Shown here: in pieces, positions 25,704 through 33,349 of the stretch | Numbering within the stretch: position 1 is the stretch's first letter | Layout of the letters: the number at the start of each line of letters is the position of its first letter | Source of the DNA: an uncultured Lentisphaeria bacterium | GTDB lineage: Bacteria; Verrucomicrobiota; Lentisphaeria; Victivallales; UBA1829 | Assembly (NCBI GenBank): GCA_949282305.1 | Contig: CASDPB010000108.1 | Span: 1-42,052 of the forward strand | Direction of reading: 5' to 3' | Length of the DNA: 42,052 nt | Translations under genes and position numbers: made by a program | Notes under the pieces: generated by a model | What the model saw: only the letters and a program-made list of their open reading frames with translations | Told to the model about the DNA's origin: nothing | The model's database searches: none

Positions 25704-26794
25704 TGGCACCTTTGCGACGGCAACAAGCGATTAAAACGATCCGCCGCCGGATTGAAACCGGCGAATGGCTTCCGGGCGTGCGGATTCCGACGGAACTGGA
25801 GTTGACCCATCTTTTCGGCGTGTCGCGCTGCACGGTGCGCAGTGCGCTCGAAGAACTGGTCCGCACCGGTGAAATTGAACGGCGCGCCAATGTCGGGTGC
25901 TTCGTGACCGCCGGGCCGGGCAGCGACTCTTTCCGCAGCGGTCTGATTGCATACCTCGAATCAAACACCTCCGGCAATTTGTCCGGGAACTTGCTGCTTC
26001 GCGGCGCCGAACTGCAGGCGTTTGAATATGGCATTGACCTGATCTACTGCAATTTGAACGGTCACACGGAGAAGGCAGCTGAGTTCATCGAACGGTTGTG
26101 TCGCCGCGGCTGCCACAACGTGCTGTTCGCACCCGAAATCTGCCGGAACTATCATGAGGTCAACAATCCGGTGCTGGATGCGTTTGAAGCGGCGGGGCTG
26201 AACTGGGTGGTGATCGGCAGTCCGCTGCTGCGCGACGGGATGATCCGGGGGAATTTCATCGGCAGCGACAACTACGGCGCGATGCGCAGCGTGGTGCGGC
26301 AGCTGGTGCGGGGAGGACACCGCCGCATCGGCAGCATCCGGGTGTTCGACGGCGTGTTTTCATCAGATCAGCGCCTGGCGGGAATCCTTGATCAATTGCG
26401 GCTGGAAGGGCTGGCGCCGGAACTGGAATACCATCTGACCATCCGGGATGTGCCGCTGGATGAGCAGGGACGCGAGCAGCTCCGGCAGCTGATGAAACTT
26501 CCCGAGCCGCCGACCGCGATCATCTGCATCCACGACGCGATTGCCGCGAACGCGATCGACGAACTGCGCAAACTCGGGAAACTGGTGCCGCGTGATGTAT
26601 CGGTGTTCAGCTTCGACGACTCCTTCATAGCACGGACCCTTCTGCTTTCCTCGGTGCGGCAGCCATGCACCGAAATCGGCAAGCGCGCGGTTCGGCTGCT
26701 GTATGAGAAGCGGGCAGGCGGAGACTCTGTGCGCCACCAGCAGTTCCTCCCCTGCCAGATCGTGAACCGGAAGTCGGTTGCAAACTTATGCTGA
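25703..26794 (+). CDS. GntR-type regulator with LacI-like sugar-sensor domain
   Basis: A 363-residue transcription factor of AraR-like layout. Residues 1-70 are a GntR winged helix (IETGEWLPGVRIPTELELTHLFGVSRCTVRSALEEL). Residues about 78-360 are a periplasmic-binding-protein-like sensor of LacI/GalR type (NFIGSDNYGAMRSVVRQLVRGGHRRIG, AIICIHDAIAANAIDELRKLGKLVPRDVSVFSFDD). Binding of a sugar should change DNA affinity. Its ATG shares one base with the GH38 stop (TAATG) and GGAGG precedes it by four bases, so it is coupled to the mannosidase. The most likely targets are the palindromes at 18177-18190 and 22887-22900, which would tie both GH5 operons and its own operon into one regulon. Confidence 0.9.
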   Translation: MAPLRRQQAIKTIRRRIETGEWLPGVRIPTELELTHLFGVSRCTVRSALEELVRTGEIERRANVGCFVTAGPGSDSFRSGLIAYLESNTSGNLSGNLLLRGAELQAFEYGIDLIYCNLNGHTEKAAEFIERLCRRGCHNVLFAPEICRNYHEVNNPVLDAFEAAGLNWVVIGSPLLRDGMIRGNFIGSDNYGAMRSVVRQLVRGGHRRIGSIRVFDGVFSSDQRLAGILDQLRLEGLAPELEYHLTIRDVPLDEQGREQLRQLMKLPEPPTAIICIHDAIAANAIDELRKLGKLVPRDVSVFSFDDSFIARTLLLSSVRQPCTEIGKRAVRLLYEKRAGGDSVRHQQFLPCQIVNRKSVANLC

Positions 26795-26878
26795 CCAATT
26801 CGGAAAAGCCGGGACATGGTCCGGTCATTTAATCCCGGACGGGCAAGGAGGCATACGCGCAGAGACTTGAGTTTTTGC

Positions 26879-26898
26879 GACTTTTTGAGAAAAAAGTC
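26879..26898. repeat. Stem-loop after the regulator gene
   Basis: GACTTTTT and AAAAAGTC form an 8-bp stem with a 4-base loop, in the 206-base gap before the FAD enzyme gene. Another short stem (GTCCGG/CCGGAC, 26819-26840) precedes it. The pair may end the GH38 operon, though neither has a strong T-run. Confidence 0.4.
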
Positions 26899-27000
26899 AT
26901 CCTGGATGCGTCAAGACGGTCTTGAAGCCCAGGAAAAAGAGTGATTGACAGGAAAATCAACCATTTTGAAACTGACTCATTATAAAAAGGAAGGCATTTG

Positions 27001-28356
27001 ATGAAAGAAGTCACGATTCCGACGGAAAAACTGCCGGTGACGGCGGAAGCCGACATCTGCGTAATCGGGGGCGGCTGTACCGGGGTCTTTGCGGCAATCC
27101 GTGCCGCACGTCTCGGTGCCAGCGTCGTCATCCTTGAAAAACAGAACCGGTTCGGCGGATGTGCCACAAGCGGACTCGTCTGCATGTGGCATTCGCTGTT
27201 CGACATCACGAGGGAAAAACAGATCATCGGCGGGCTGACGCTCGAAACGCTGGAACGGCTCGGAAAGCGGAATGCCGCCAGCTCTTACCGCACGAAACAG
27301 CCGGGCATCAGTTTCAACTCGGAGGAACTCACCCTTGAGCTTGACGCCCTGGTTCTGGAACAGAAGAGAATACGCACCTTTTTCCATACGTTCTTCTCCC
27401 GTCCGATTCTCGATGAAGACGGAAGAATCACCGGAGTCGTCGCGGAAAACAAATCGGGGCGCTTCGTCGTCTCCGCCCGCGCCTTTGTCGACGCTTCCGG
27501 CGACGGTCTGCTCTGCCGGGCGGCGGGAGTCCCGATGTACCGCCCGAAAACGCCACAGCCGCCGACCGCCTGCGCGCACATTGAAAACTTCCGGAAAATG
27601 AAAGACCTGAAGTTCAAGGAACTGGTCGAGAAAAACAGATCCCGGATTCCGAATCTGCCCTGCGGATATTTCTGGGGCTGCGACATTCCGGGAAGCGAAA
27701 ACGTCTACATGCTTGCGGCAACCAGGGTCATGAACTGCAATTGCATGGATGCCGACGAAATAACGAATGCCGAATTTGAATCCCGCCGGCAGATCCGGGC
27801 AGTGATGGACCTGTTCCGGGATGCCTATCCGGAAATTCCGGTCTCTCTTCAGGCGCTTCCTTCCGAGATCGGAATCCGGGAAAGTGAACACATCACATCC
27901 ATCGGCCGATTGAAAGGCAATGAAATGCTCGCGGACACAAGATACCCGGACACCATTGCCGCCGGAACCTATCCCGTCGACATTCACGGAAACACCGATG
28001 ATTCCATTACGTTCAAACTTCTGACGGGAGTAAAGCAGACTTTCCGCTCCAACATCCTTCTCAAACAGGAACGCTGGCTTCCCGAAGGCAAAGTCCTGCC
28101 CTACTACCGGATTCCATTGAGCTGTCTGATTCCCGCGGGAACCAAAAACCTGATCGCTGCCGGGCGAATGCTCGACGCGGATGCGGAAGCATTCGGAGCT
28201 GCCCGGGTCATGGTCAACCTCAACCAGTGCGGAGAAGCCGCCGGGGTCGCGGCGTTCTGTTCGCTGAACGATCAAAAGGAGATGGCGGAAGTCGATGCGG
28301 CACAGGTCAGAAATCTCCTCAACAAGGGCGGCTCGCTCATTCCCTGCGATCTTTAA
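27001..28356 (+). CDS. FAD-dependent oxidoreductase (FAD_oxidored type)
   Basis: A 451-residue cytoplasmic flavoprotein. The N-terminus has the dinucleotide-binding fold VIGGGCTGVFAAIRAARLGASVVILEK, then RFGGCATSGLVCMWH. Later FVDASGDGLLCRAAG and the C-terminal LIAAGRMLDADAEAFGAARVMVNLNQCGEAAGVAA complete the FAD site, a pattern of the FAD-dependent oxidoreductases common in polysaccharide loci of Bacteroidetes and Lentisphaerota. The reaction is unknown; oxidation of a sugar or polyol is plausible. ATG 27001 has AAGGAAGG upstream; a TTG directly before it is in frame. It stands alone, with TTGACA at 26945-26950 but no good -10 box. Confidence 0.8.
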   Translation: MKEVTIPTEKLPVTAEADICVIGGGCTGVFAAIRAARLGASVVILEKQNRFGGCATSGLVCMWHSLFDITREKQIIGGLTLETLERLGKRNAASSYRTKQPGISFNSEELTLELDALVLEQKRIRTFFHTFFSRPILDEDGRITGVVAENKSGRFVVSARAFVDASGDGLLCRAAGVPMYRPKTPQPPTACAHIENFRKMKDLKFKELVEKNRSRIPNLPCGYFWGCDIPGSENVYMLAATRVMNCNCMDADEITNAEFESRRQIRAVMDLFRDAYPEIPVSLQALPSEIGIRESEHITSIGRLKGNEMLADTRYPDTIAAGTYPVDIHGNTDDSITFKLLTGVKQTFRSNILLKQERWLPEGKVLPYYRIPLSCLIPAGTKNLIAAGRMLDADAEAFGAARVMVNLNQCGEAAGVAAFCSLNDQKEMAEVDAAQVRNLLNKGGSLIPCDL

Positions 28357-28404
28357 TGCGGGGACTGCGGAATGCTGTCCTGACGGACAGACTCTGTAAT
28401 ATTG

Positions 28405-28435
28405 TGCGGTCTGAAATCCGGCATTCCGGACCGCA
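28405..28435. repeat. Nested hairpin between convergent genes
   Basis: TGCGGTC (28405-28411) pairs with GACCGCA (28429-28435), and TCCGG/CCGGA pairs inside. It lies just past the FAD enzyme gene and touches the end of the tape-measure ORF. It could act as a two-way terminator without T-runs. Confidence 0.35.
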
Positions 28436-28437
28436 TC

Positions 28438-28881
28438 TCAGGCGGTCTGCTCCTGATCCAGTCCCTTGAAGGATGCGACATCGATTCCACGTTCCGCCAC
28501 CTGCCGCGCCATTTCAAGGGATTTCGCCTGCTGGAAGCCGAAGCCGGTCAGCAGGTCGCCGATATTGGCAATCATGTTGGTCGCGGTCTGATTGGCAAGC
28601 CCGAAAGTGTCCCCCAGGTCTTTTGCCGCAAGTTTTGCGGATGCGCTGATCTCTGTATAGACGTATTTCAGCTTGTTCGCGCCCTCTTCCATTTTGGAAA
28701 ATTCCATGGAAGCGTCCTTGCCGAATGAAAAAAGCGCTCTCCCGGAAAGATAGGTTGCGGAATATGCCGCGACTTTCCGCATTGCGCTTTCCGCGGTTCC
28801 CGGCAGTGAATTCATCCCGTCGTTATAGGCTTGCGTATCAAGATCGACGGCTGCGTGCAGTGTTCCAAGATTCAATGACAT
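28438..28881 (-). CDS. Truncated phage tail tape-measure protein (N-terminal fragment)
   Basis: A 147-residue ORF whose whole length resembles the start of a phage tape-measure protein: MSLNLGTLHAAVDLDTQAYNDGMNSL, then MEFSKMEEGANKLKY and GLANQTATNMIANIGDLLTGFGF, up to ERGIDVASFKG. Tape-measure proteins are normally many hundreds of residues long; this one stops at about residue 147, before the long helical part. No other phage gene is in the window. Its apparent binding site, GGAG, is the 3' arm of the terminator at 28882-28911, so translation should be poor. It is best read as a prophage relic, or a small protein domesticated from one. Confidence 0.7.
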   Translation of the reverse strand: MSLNLGTLHAAVDLDTQAYNDGMNSLPGTAESAMRKVAAYSATYLSGRALFSFGKDASMEFSKMEEGANKLKYVYTEISASAKLAAKDLGDTFGLANQTATNMIANIGDLLTGFGFQQAKSLEMARQVAERGIDVASFKGLDQEQTA

Positions 28882-28911
28882 AAAAAAAACTCCTGTATTT
28901 TACCACAGGAG
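28882..28911 (-). terminator. Intrinsic terminator of the zinc-ribbon gene
   Basis: On the minus strand CTCCTGT (28911-28905), an 8-base loop, ACAGGAG (28896-28890), then eight T residues (28889-28882). Classic stem plus U-tract, 32 bases after the stop of the gene at 28944-29399. Confidence 0.85.
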
Positions 28912-28943
28912 CCGTTTGTCAATATGTCTTTTATATATTTACC

Positions 28944-29399
28944 TTATTGCGTTTTTTCATTAAAAGTAAGAAGTTCTGAAATTATCCATGACATATTTAC
29001 AATAATCAAAACAATCCCAATAGGAGGGTTTATATTAATAAATATGATGATTCCAAATGTAATAATAATTTTTACAATGCCTGGCTCAACTTTTTCATCA
29101 TAAAAATTATGAATTCCAAGACCACCAAAGAATAAAGCCAAACGCCAATAAATACCAAAATCCTTCGGTTTTTTTGCCGAGGTTTCGTTTGAGTCAAGAT
29201 ATTCACCGCAATGTTTGCATTTTTTGGCAACAGCGAGGATTTCTTCTCCGCACATGGGACATTTTTTAGTCGGAAGCATAACAACAGGAGAGGCATTTAC
29301 TGAAAACTCATTTCCGCAGTTCTGACACTGGACATTCTGCCCGGCATAACTCTCATCCACTTCATAGTTCTGCTGGCAATGCGGACACGATATCTTCAT
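28944..29399 (-). CDS. Double zinc-ribbon protein with TM2-like membrane domain
   Basis: A 151-residue protein. Two zinc ribbons come first: CPHCQQNYEVDESYAGQNVQCQNC in pieces CPHC and CQNC (residues 4-30), and CPMCGEE...CKHCGEY (about 48-67). Two hydrophobic segments follow (RLALFFGGLGIHNFYDEK, GIVKIIITFGIIIFININ, IGIVLIIVNMSWII) with the GGLGIHNFY pattern of TM2 domains. Such proteins are widespread and uncharacterised. GGGGAGAG stands seven bases before the ATG. DNA here is AT-richer than in the flanking housekeeping genes. It is the last of a group of three small minus-strand genes and ends in a strong terminator. Confidence 0.72.
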   Translation of the reverse strand: MKISCPHCQQNYEVDESYAGQNVQCQNCGNEFSVNASPVVMLPTKKCPMCGEEILAVAKKCKHCGEYLDSNETSAKKPKDFGIYWRLALFFGGLGIHNFYDEKVEPGIVKIIITFGIIIFININPPIGIVLIIVNMSWIISELLTFNEKTQ

Positions 29400-29402
29400 T
29401 TT

Positions 29403-29418
29403 TTTCTCTCCCCTGATT
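29403..29418 (-). repeat. 16-bp direct repeat carrying a ribosome binding site (first copy)
   Basis: AATCAGGGGAGAGAAA on the minus strand is identical to 29715-29700. It supplies the GGGGAG binding site of the zinc-ribbon gene. Confidence 0.6.
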
Positions 29419-29511
29419 TATTTGTATAGCTTCGGCAATTTAGATTGCTTGTTTGTCGTGCTTGAAACTGCCGCAAAAGCAAATACCCTTAATTGCCGAT
29501 ACAATAATTTG

Positions 29512-29697
29512 TCATAAAAGGCGGAACAGTTTCCGCAGCAACCCAAACAGCGAACCGATGGTAATCACGCCAAAAAACAGAAGAACGGGGTGAATCTGGA
29601 ACACTTCCCATAAAATCAGCATGGGTATGAAGACAATCACAGTCGCGATGAGAAGACTTATGGGCGTCCATTCGTTTTTATTCTTCATGTAGTTCAA
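29512..29697 (-). CDS. Small two-helix membrane protein
   Basis: A 61-residue protein, nearly all hydrophobic: ISLLIATVIVFIPMLILWEVF and LLFFGVITIGSLFGLL, ending RKLFRLL. The start is TTG 29697: it overlaps the upstream stop by four bases (TTGA) and has GGGGAG seven bases before it; ATG 29688 lacks a good site. It resembles small inner-membrane proteins with no known function. The gap to the zinc-ribbon gene is about 112 bases and shows nothing clear. Confidence 0.5.
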   Translation of the reverse strand: MNYMKNKNEWTPISLLIATVIVFIPMLILWEVFQIHPVLLFFGVITIGSLFGLLRKLFRLL

Positions 29698-29954
29698 GGT
29701 TTCTCTCCCCTGATTCTCCCCTTGCAGGTCTTGCAGTCTTTCAGATCGACTTGGAGAGGCTTCCCTTTTCTGTAAGATGACGGATCAGCGTTTCTGAAAT
29801 GGCGGCAAGTCCAGTTGTGGACTACCCCGGAACGCCAGTTGACGTAATACATGCCGTCGTAACGGTGCTTATAAGCATAAACCGCTCCGGCGACCATGAC
29901 GCCAATAATGACGATGATTCCCGCGACAATCCCTATGACCCGCAACCGTTTCAA
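29694..29954 (-). CDS. Membrane-anchored small Cys-motif (Ada-like) protein
   Basis: An 86-residue protein with one N-terminal membrane helix (VIGIVAGIIVIIGVMVAGAVYAY). The tail, WRSGVVHNWTCRHFRN...CKTCKG, has the H-N-x-x-C-R-x-F and C-x-x-C pattern of small zinc-binding domains resembling the Ada metal-binding fold, often found on secreted or membrane proteins. It starts at TTG (29954), with GGA six bases upstream; no ATG is available in the frame. Its last codons contain the second copy of the 16-bp repeat and overlap the next gene. Confidence 0.55.
   Translation of the reverse strand: MKRLRVIGIVAGIIVIIGVMVAGAVYAYKHRYDGMYYVNWRSGVVHNWTCRHFRNADPSSYRKGKPLQVDLKDCKTCKGRIRGEKP
29700..29715 (-). 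repeat. 16-bp direct repeat carrying a ribosome binding site (second copy)
   Basis: Identical to 29418-29403 on the minus strand. Here it lies inside the end of the Cys-motif gene, where it encodes IRGEK, and also serves as the binding site of the following TTG start. Confidence 0.6.
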
Positions 29955-30002
29955 TCTGATTCCATCCGTCAGATATATTCTCTATGATTACTATAAACTC
30001 CG

Positions 30003-30027
30003 GCAAACAACTTTTCAAGTTGTTTGC
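30003..30027. repeat. Perfect 11-bp stem with 3-base loop
   Basis: GCAAACAACTT and AAGTTGTTTGC are exact reverse complements around TTC. It lies 80 bases beyond the sfsA stop and before the small-protein cluster, so it may end the sfsA transcript, though no T-run adjoins it. Confidence 0.55.
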
Positions 30028-30106
30028 ATGGCAAAATCCCGGAATATAATGTCGAGCGTCAGAGAGTCATTCTTTACAAACAGCGCTCTTCCGGCGCTCC
30101 CCGGAC

Positions 30107-30808
30107 TCAGTACAGCTTCACGGGCACCTGCCGGGCAATCCCGATGAAATCCGCACCGACACGGCAGCTCACGGCAAGCAGTCTGACGCCATATTTTTCC
30201 GCTCTCCGGAGTGCATCCCCGAATGCGGAATGCATCGCATCATTCGGACGGAATTCCAAAACATCGTCCATTTGTATGACAAATAAAACATACGCTTCCA
30301 GTCCTTCCGAAATGCAGTCCGCCAGTTCACGGATATGCTTCACCCCCCGTTCCGTCGGCGCATCAGGAAACATGGCGATTCCGTTTTTCTCCAGGGTGAC
30401 GCCTTTCACCTCAAGAAATATCCTCCTGGCTCCGTCCTCAATGAAAAAATCGAAACGGGAATTACGATACCGCACCTCGCGCCGGATCACCGCGCCGCCC
30501 CGGCATAATCCGCTTTCCGGGAGCCACTCCGCCGCAACATCGTTCGGTATCTGAGAATCCACATTGACAAGCAGCGGCGTCTTCCCATTCCGCCGCTTCT
30601 CCACGCAAACCAGATCATACTTAGTCTTACGCCCTTTTTTACCGGAAACGGCAAGGAACACGCCGGCACCGGGAACCAGCAGTTCTTCGCATCGTCCGGT
30701 GTTTTTCACATGCGCGGCAACTTTTCCCTCCCCCGTCATCACTTCGGCAATAAAACGGTTCGGGCGGCTCAGGAATTCCGCCTCAACAACTTCCGGATAG
30801 AATATCAT
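30107..30808 (-). CDS. sfsA: SfsA family protein (sugar fermentation stimulation protein homologue)
   Basis: A 233-residue protein that matches SfsA through its length. FLSRPNRFIAEV and VAAHVKNTGRCEELLVPGAGVFLA form the N-terminal OB-like part, and FFIEDGARRIFLEVKGVTLE with MFPDAPTERGVKHIREL is the restriction-nuclease-like core. SfsA was named for stimulating maltose use in E. coli, and a nucleic-acid-related role is suspected from the fold. ATG 30808 has only a weak binding site (GGGAAAA). It follows tRNA-Leu on the same strand with 93 bases between and no terminator in that gap, so it may be read through from the RsbV-RsbW-tRNA transcript. Confidence 0.93.
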   Translation of the reverse strand: MIFYPEVVEAEFLSRPNRFIAEVMTGEGKVAAHVKNTGRCEELLVPGAGVFLAVSGKKGRKTKYDLVCVEKRRNGKTPLLVNVDSQIPNDVAAEWLPESGLCRGGAVIRREVRYRNSRFDFFIEDGARRIFLEVKGVTLEKNGIAMFPDAPTERGVKHIRELADCISEGLEAYVLFVIQMDDVLEFRPNDAMHSAFGDALRRAEKYGVRLLAVSCRVGADFIGIARQVPVKLY

Positions 30809-30901
30809 TCAAATTTTCCCGTTATTCTGATTTTCACAGGGCAACACAAGACAAGGAAACAACAAGAAAGATTTTCATCCATAACTTACTGGCAATCAAT
30901 A

Positions 30902-30985
30902 TGGTGCACAAGACAGGACTTGAACCTGCACTCCTTGCGGAACTGGAACCTAAATCCAGCGCGTCTGCCATTCCGCCACTTGTGC
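30902..30985 (-). tRNA. tRNA-Leu (anticodon UAG)
   Basis: Read on the minus strand it begins GCACAAG at 30985 and ends CTTGTGC plus an encoded CCA (30904-30902); the 7-bp acceptor stem is perfect. The anticodon arm CTGGA-TTTAGGT-TCCAG presents TAG. A long variable arm (TTCCGCAAGGAGT) and GGTTCAAGTCC in the T-arm are as expected for a class II leucine tRNA. It starts six bases after the stop of the anti-sigma kinase gene. Confidence 0.95.
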
Positions 30986-30990
30986 AATCT

Positions 30991-31398
30991 TTATATCTGA
31001 ACTCTGACAATGTTCCAGCCGTTTTCCCGGGAATAGTCCATGGAATGCACCATCTTCTTTACAAGGTGAAGCCCGACGCCGCCGACTTCGCACAGCGCCA
31101 GATCCGTCACCGGTTCCGGCGCCGGGGCATTCCGGGGATCAAACTCATGCCCGTCATCCCTCAGCGTCAGGAAAACGCCTTCCGCATTATTCTCCAGCGA
31201 CACTTTAATCCGATGTTCGGAAGCATCGTCGAAACCGTATTTCACGATATTGGTCGCAAGTTCCTCATAGGCAAGATTCAGGAGATATGCCTGGCGCTCC
31301 GAAAGCCCGGACTCCTCCGCAAAACGATGGACGAAAAGAAGGGAACCGGAAACCTCCCTGAGACAATTGCGCAGATTGAATTCCAGTCTACCGGACAT
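30991..31398 (-). CDS. RsbW-like anti-sigma factor / serine kinase (HATPase_c)
   Basis: A 135-residue GHKL ATPase of the anti-sigma kinase type. EELATNIVKYGFD is the N-box, LTLRDDGHEFDP the G1 box, and GGVGLHLVKKMVHSMDY the G2 box. In partner switching it binds a sigma factor or other target and phosphorylates its STAS antagonist. GGGAG lies five bases before ATG 31398. The STAS gene is 35 bases upstream, so they form an operon. No sigma factor or PP2C phosphatase is nearby, so the target is elsewhere. Confidence 0.88.
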   Translation of the reverse strand: MSGRLEFNLRNCLREVSGSLLFVHRFAEESGLSERQAYLLNLAYEELATNIVKYGFDDASEHRIKVSLENNAEGVFLTLRDDGHEFDPRNAPAPEPVTDLALCEVGGVGLHLVKKMVHSMDYSRENGWNIVRVQI

Positions 31399-31433
31399 GC
31401 CCTGCTCCCTTCCCCGCGGAAATCATCAACCGG

Positions 31434-31778
31434 TCAGACGTTCTTCAAAAGAGTCAATGCTTTTGAAAAATCGTTTTCTATCGGCATCACTGCGGCAAAG
31501 CCGGCAGTCTGAAGCGCTTCCAGCACGACAGGCTGCGGATTGTAAATGACAAGTTTCGCGCCGTTGGCACGCAATGCCTTCGCCGCGCTCAGCAGCATGC
31601 GCATCCCCAGCGAGGCGATAAAGCTGACTTCCGTCATATCCACAATCGCGGGTTTCCCCTTGGCGCTGACGACGTTCGTAAAATTCATCTCAACCGACGT
31701 CACTCCATCAATGTCAAGCCGTCCGCAGAGCGCCACATGCGTATAGTCGCCGTCCGCTTTTATTACTTTCAGTTCCAT
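31434..31778 (-). CDS. STAS-domain anti-sigma factor antagonist (RsbV/SpoIIAA-like)
   Basis: A 114-residue single STAS domain: VALCGRLDIDGV, AIVDMTEVSFIASLGMRMLLSAAKALRANGAKLVI, then TAGFAAVMPI. The Ser of IASLGMR is the expected phosphorylation site of the partner-switch cycle. ATG 31778 is chosen because GGAG lies nine bases before it; the TTG at 31793 forms part of that binding site. It is the first gene of the pair with the RsbW-like kinase. Confidence 0.88.
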   Translation of the reverse strand: MELKVIKADGDYTHVALCGRLDIDGVTSVEMNFTNVVSAKGKPAIVDMTEVSFIASLGMRMLLSAAKALRANGAKLVIYNPQPVVLEALQTAGFAAVMPIENDFSKALTLLKNV

Positions 31779-31894
31779 ACCGTTGTTCTCCAAAAAAGTT
31801 CCGGATTGAAAATATCAATCATAAATAAGCACTTTAATGTAACCTCGTCCGCGGCAAAATGCAAATCTGAGAATATTTTTCCGCGGAGAAAAGG

Positions 31895-33349
31895 TCAGCT
31901 GCAGCAGGAAAGATCCGGCTTTCTCGCCGCCGTTGTCTCGTCCAGACGCCTGACCGGCATTTTGATGGGAGACTCTTTCAATGATTCCGGAGACTCTTTC
32001 GCAAGTTCCGCAATCTCAATCATCGCACGGATGAATCCATCCATGTCCTCCCGCGATTCAGTCTCCGTGGGCTCAATCATCAGAGCCTCCGGCACAATCA
32101 GCGGAAAATAAATCGTCGGAGGATGAATTCCCCGGTCGATCAGCGCCTTTGCGACGTCCAGGGCATGCACTCCGCCCTCTTTCACCTGTCTTGAAGCGGA
32201 AAACACGCATTCGTGCATACAGACCCGGTCATACTTCCGGTCATAATAAGGCTTCAGCGCCGCCATGATGTAATTCGCGTTCAGAACCGCATTCTCGCTG
32301 ATCCGCAACAATCCCCTGCGCCCGAGAGTCAGCAGATAGGCGTAGGCTCGGAGGATCACACCGAAATTGCCGTAGAACGGAGCGATGTAGCCGATCGACT
32401 CGGGATGTTCGTATTCCAGCACGCACATGCCGTCCGACCGTCGCACGACACGTGAAACAGGCAGAAACGGAACCAGCTTCTCCGCCACGCCGACCGGGCC
32501 GGAACCGGGACCGCCTCCCCCGTGAGGCGTGGAGAAAGTCTTATGGATGTTGACGTGCATCACATCGAAGCCAATATCGCCGGGGCGCAGACGCCCGATA
32601 ATCGCATTGAAGTTCGCACCGTCGCAATAGCAGAGCCCGCCGACGCCATGAACCAGCGAACAGATTTCCTTCACGTTCGGGTCAAACAGTCCGAGCGTAT
32701 TCGGGCAGGTCAGCATGATGCCGGCGACTTCCGGGGAAAGCAGTCCCTTCAGCGCCTCCAGATCGACATTTCCGTTTTCATCGCTCGGCACCACTTTCGT
32801 CGTGAAACCGGCGACGGATGCGCTTGCGGGGTTCGTTCCGTGGGCGGCATCGGGAATCAGCATGATTTTCCGCGAGAAATCCCTGCGGGACTTATGATAT
32901 GCGGCAATCAGCATGACACCGGTCAGCTCGCCGTGCGCTCCCGCCATCGGCTGCATGGTGGTCTGCGAAAAACCGAGAATCTCGCTCAGCATGCGCTCCG
33001 TTTCATAAATCACCGTCAGCGCGCCCTGCGTCAGCATGCCGCCGTGGCGAAGCTGGGGCAGAAGCGGATGCAGTTCGGCAAAACCGGGCATCCGCACGAT
33101 CTTTTCATGAGATTTCGGATTGTATTTCATCGTGCAGGAACCGAGCGGATAAAAATTCGTATCCACGCTCATGTTCATGCGGCTGAGATTCGTAAAATGG
33201 CGCACAGTCTCCAGTTCGGACACTTCGGGGAGCCCGGCGGTTTCGGAGCGCCTGAGAGACGGCGGAACCGCGCATCCCTGCGGGACATCCAGAACGGGAA
33301 GAACGGAACCGGTGCGGCCGGGTCTGCCGGATTCATAAATCAGTTTCAC
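31895..33349 (-). CDS. gcvPB: Glycine dehydrogenase (decarboxylating) subunit 2, P-protein beta
   Basis: A 484-residue PLP enzyme subunit of the glycine cleavage system. SVDTNFYPLGSCTMKYNPK, TMQPMAGAHGELTG and HVNIHKTFSTPHGGGGPGSGP (PLP-binding Lys) are family hallmarks. The GTG start at 33349 overlaps the gcvPA stop by four bases (GTGA) and has GGAGG seven bases upstream; the open frame extends to 33517 without meaning. With GcvPA it decarboxylates glycine and transfers the aminomethyl group to GcvH. The C-terminus ends in an unusual SCCS. Confidence 0.95.
   Translation of the reverse strand: MKLIYESGRPGRTGSVLPVLDVPQGCAVPPSLRRSETAGLPEVSELETVRHFTNLSRMNMSVDTNFYPLGSCTMKYNPKSHEKIVRMPGFAELHPLLPQLRHGGMLTQGALTVIYETERMLSEILGFSQTTMQPMAGAHGELTGVMLIAAYHKSRRDFSRKIMLIPDAAHGTNPASASVAGFTTKVVPSDENGNVDLEALKGLLSPEVAGIMLTCPNTLGLFDPNVKEICSLVHGVGGLCYCDGANFNAIIGRLRPGDIGFDVMHVNIHKTFSTPHGGGGPGSGPVGVAEKLVPFLPVSRVVRRSDGMCVLEYEHPESIGYIAPFYGNFGVILRAYAYLLTLGRRGLLRISENAVLNANYIMAALKPYYDRKYDRVCMHECVFSASRQVKEGGVHALDVAKALIDRGIHPPTIYFPLIVPEALMIEPTETESREDMDGFIRAMIEIAELAKESPESLKESPIKMPVRRLDETTAARKPDLSCCS

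Noticed and set aside
28438-30985. An integrated element between tRNA-Leu and the tape-measure relic
   Set aside because: No integrase and no repeat of the tRNA 3' end were found to the left, and sfsA, a conserved gene, lies in between.
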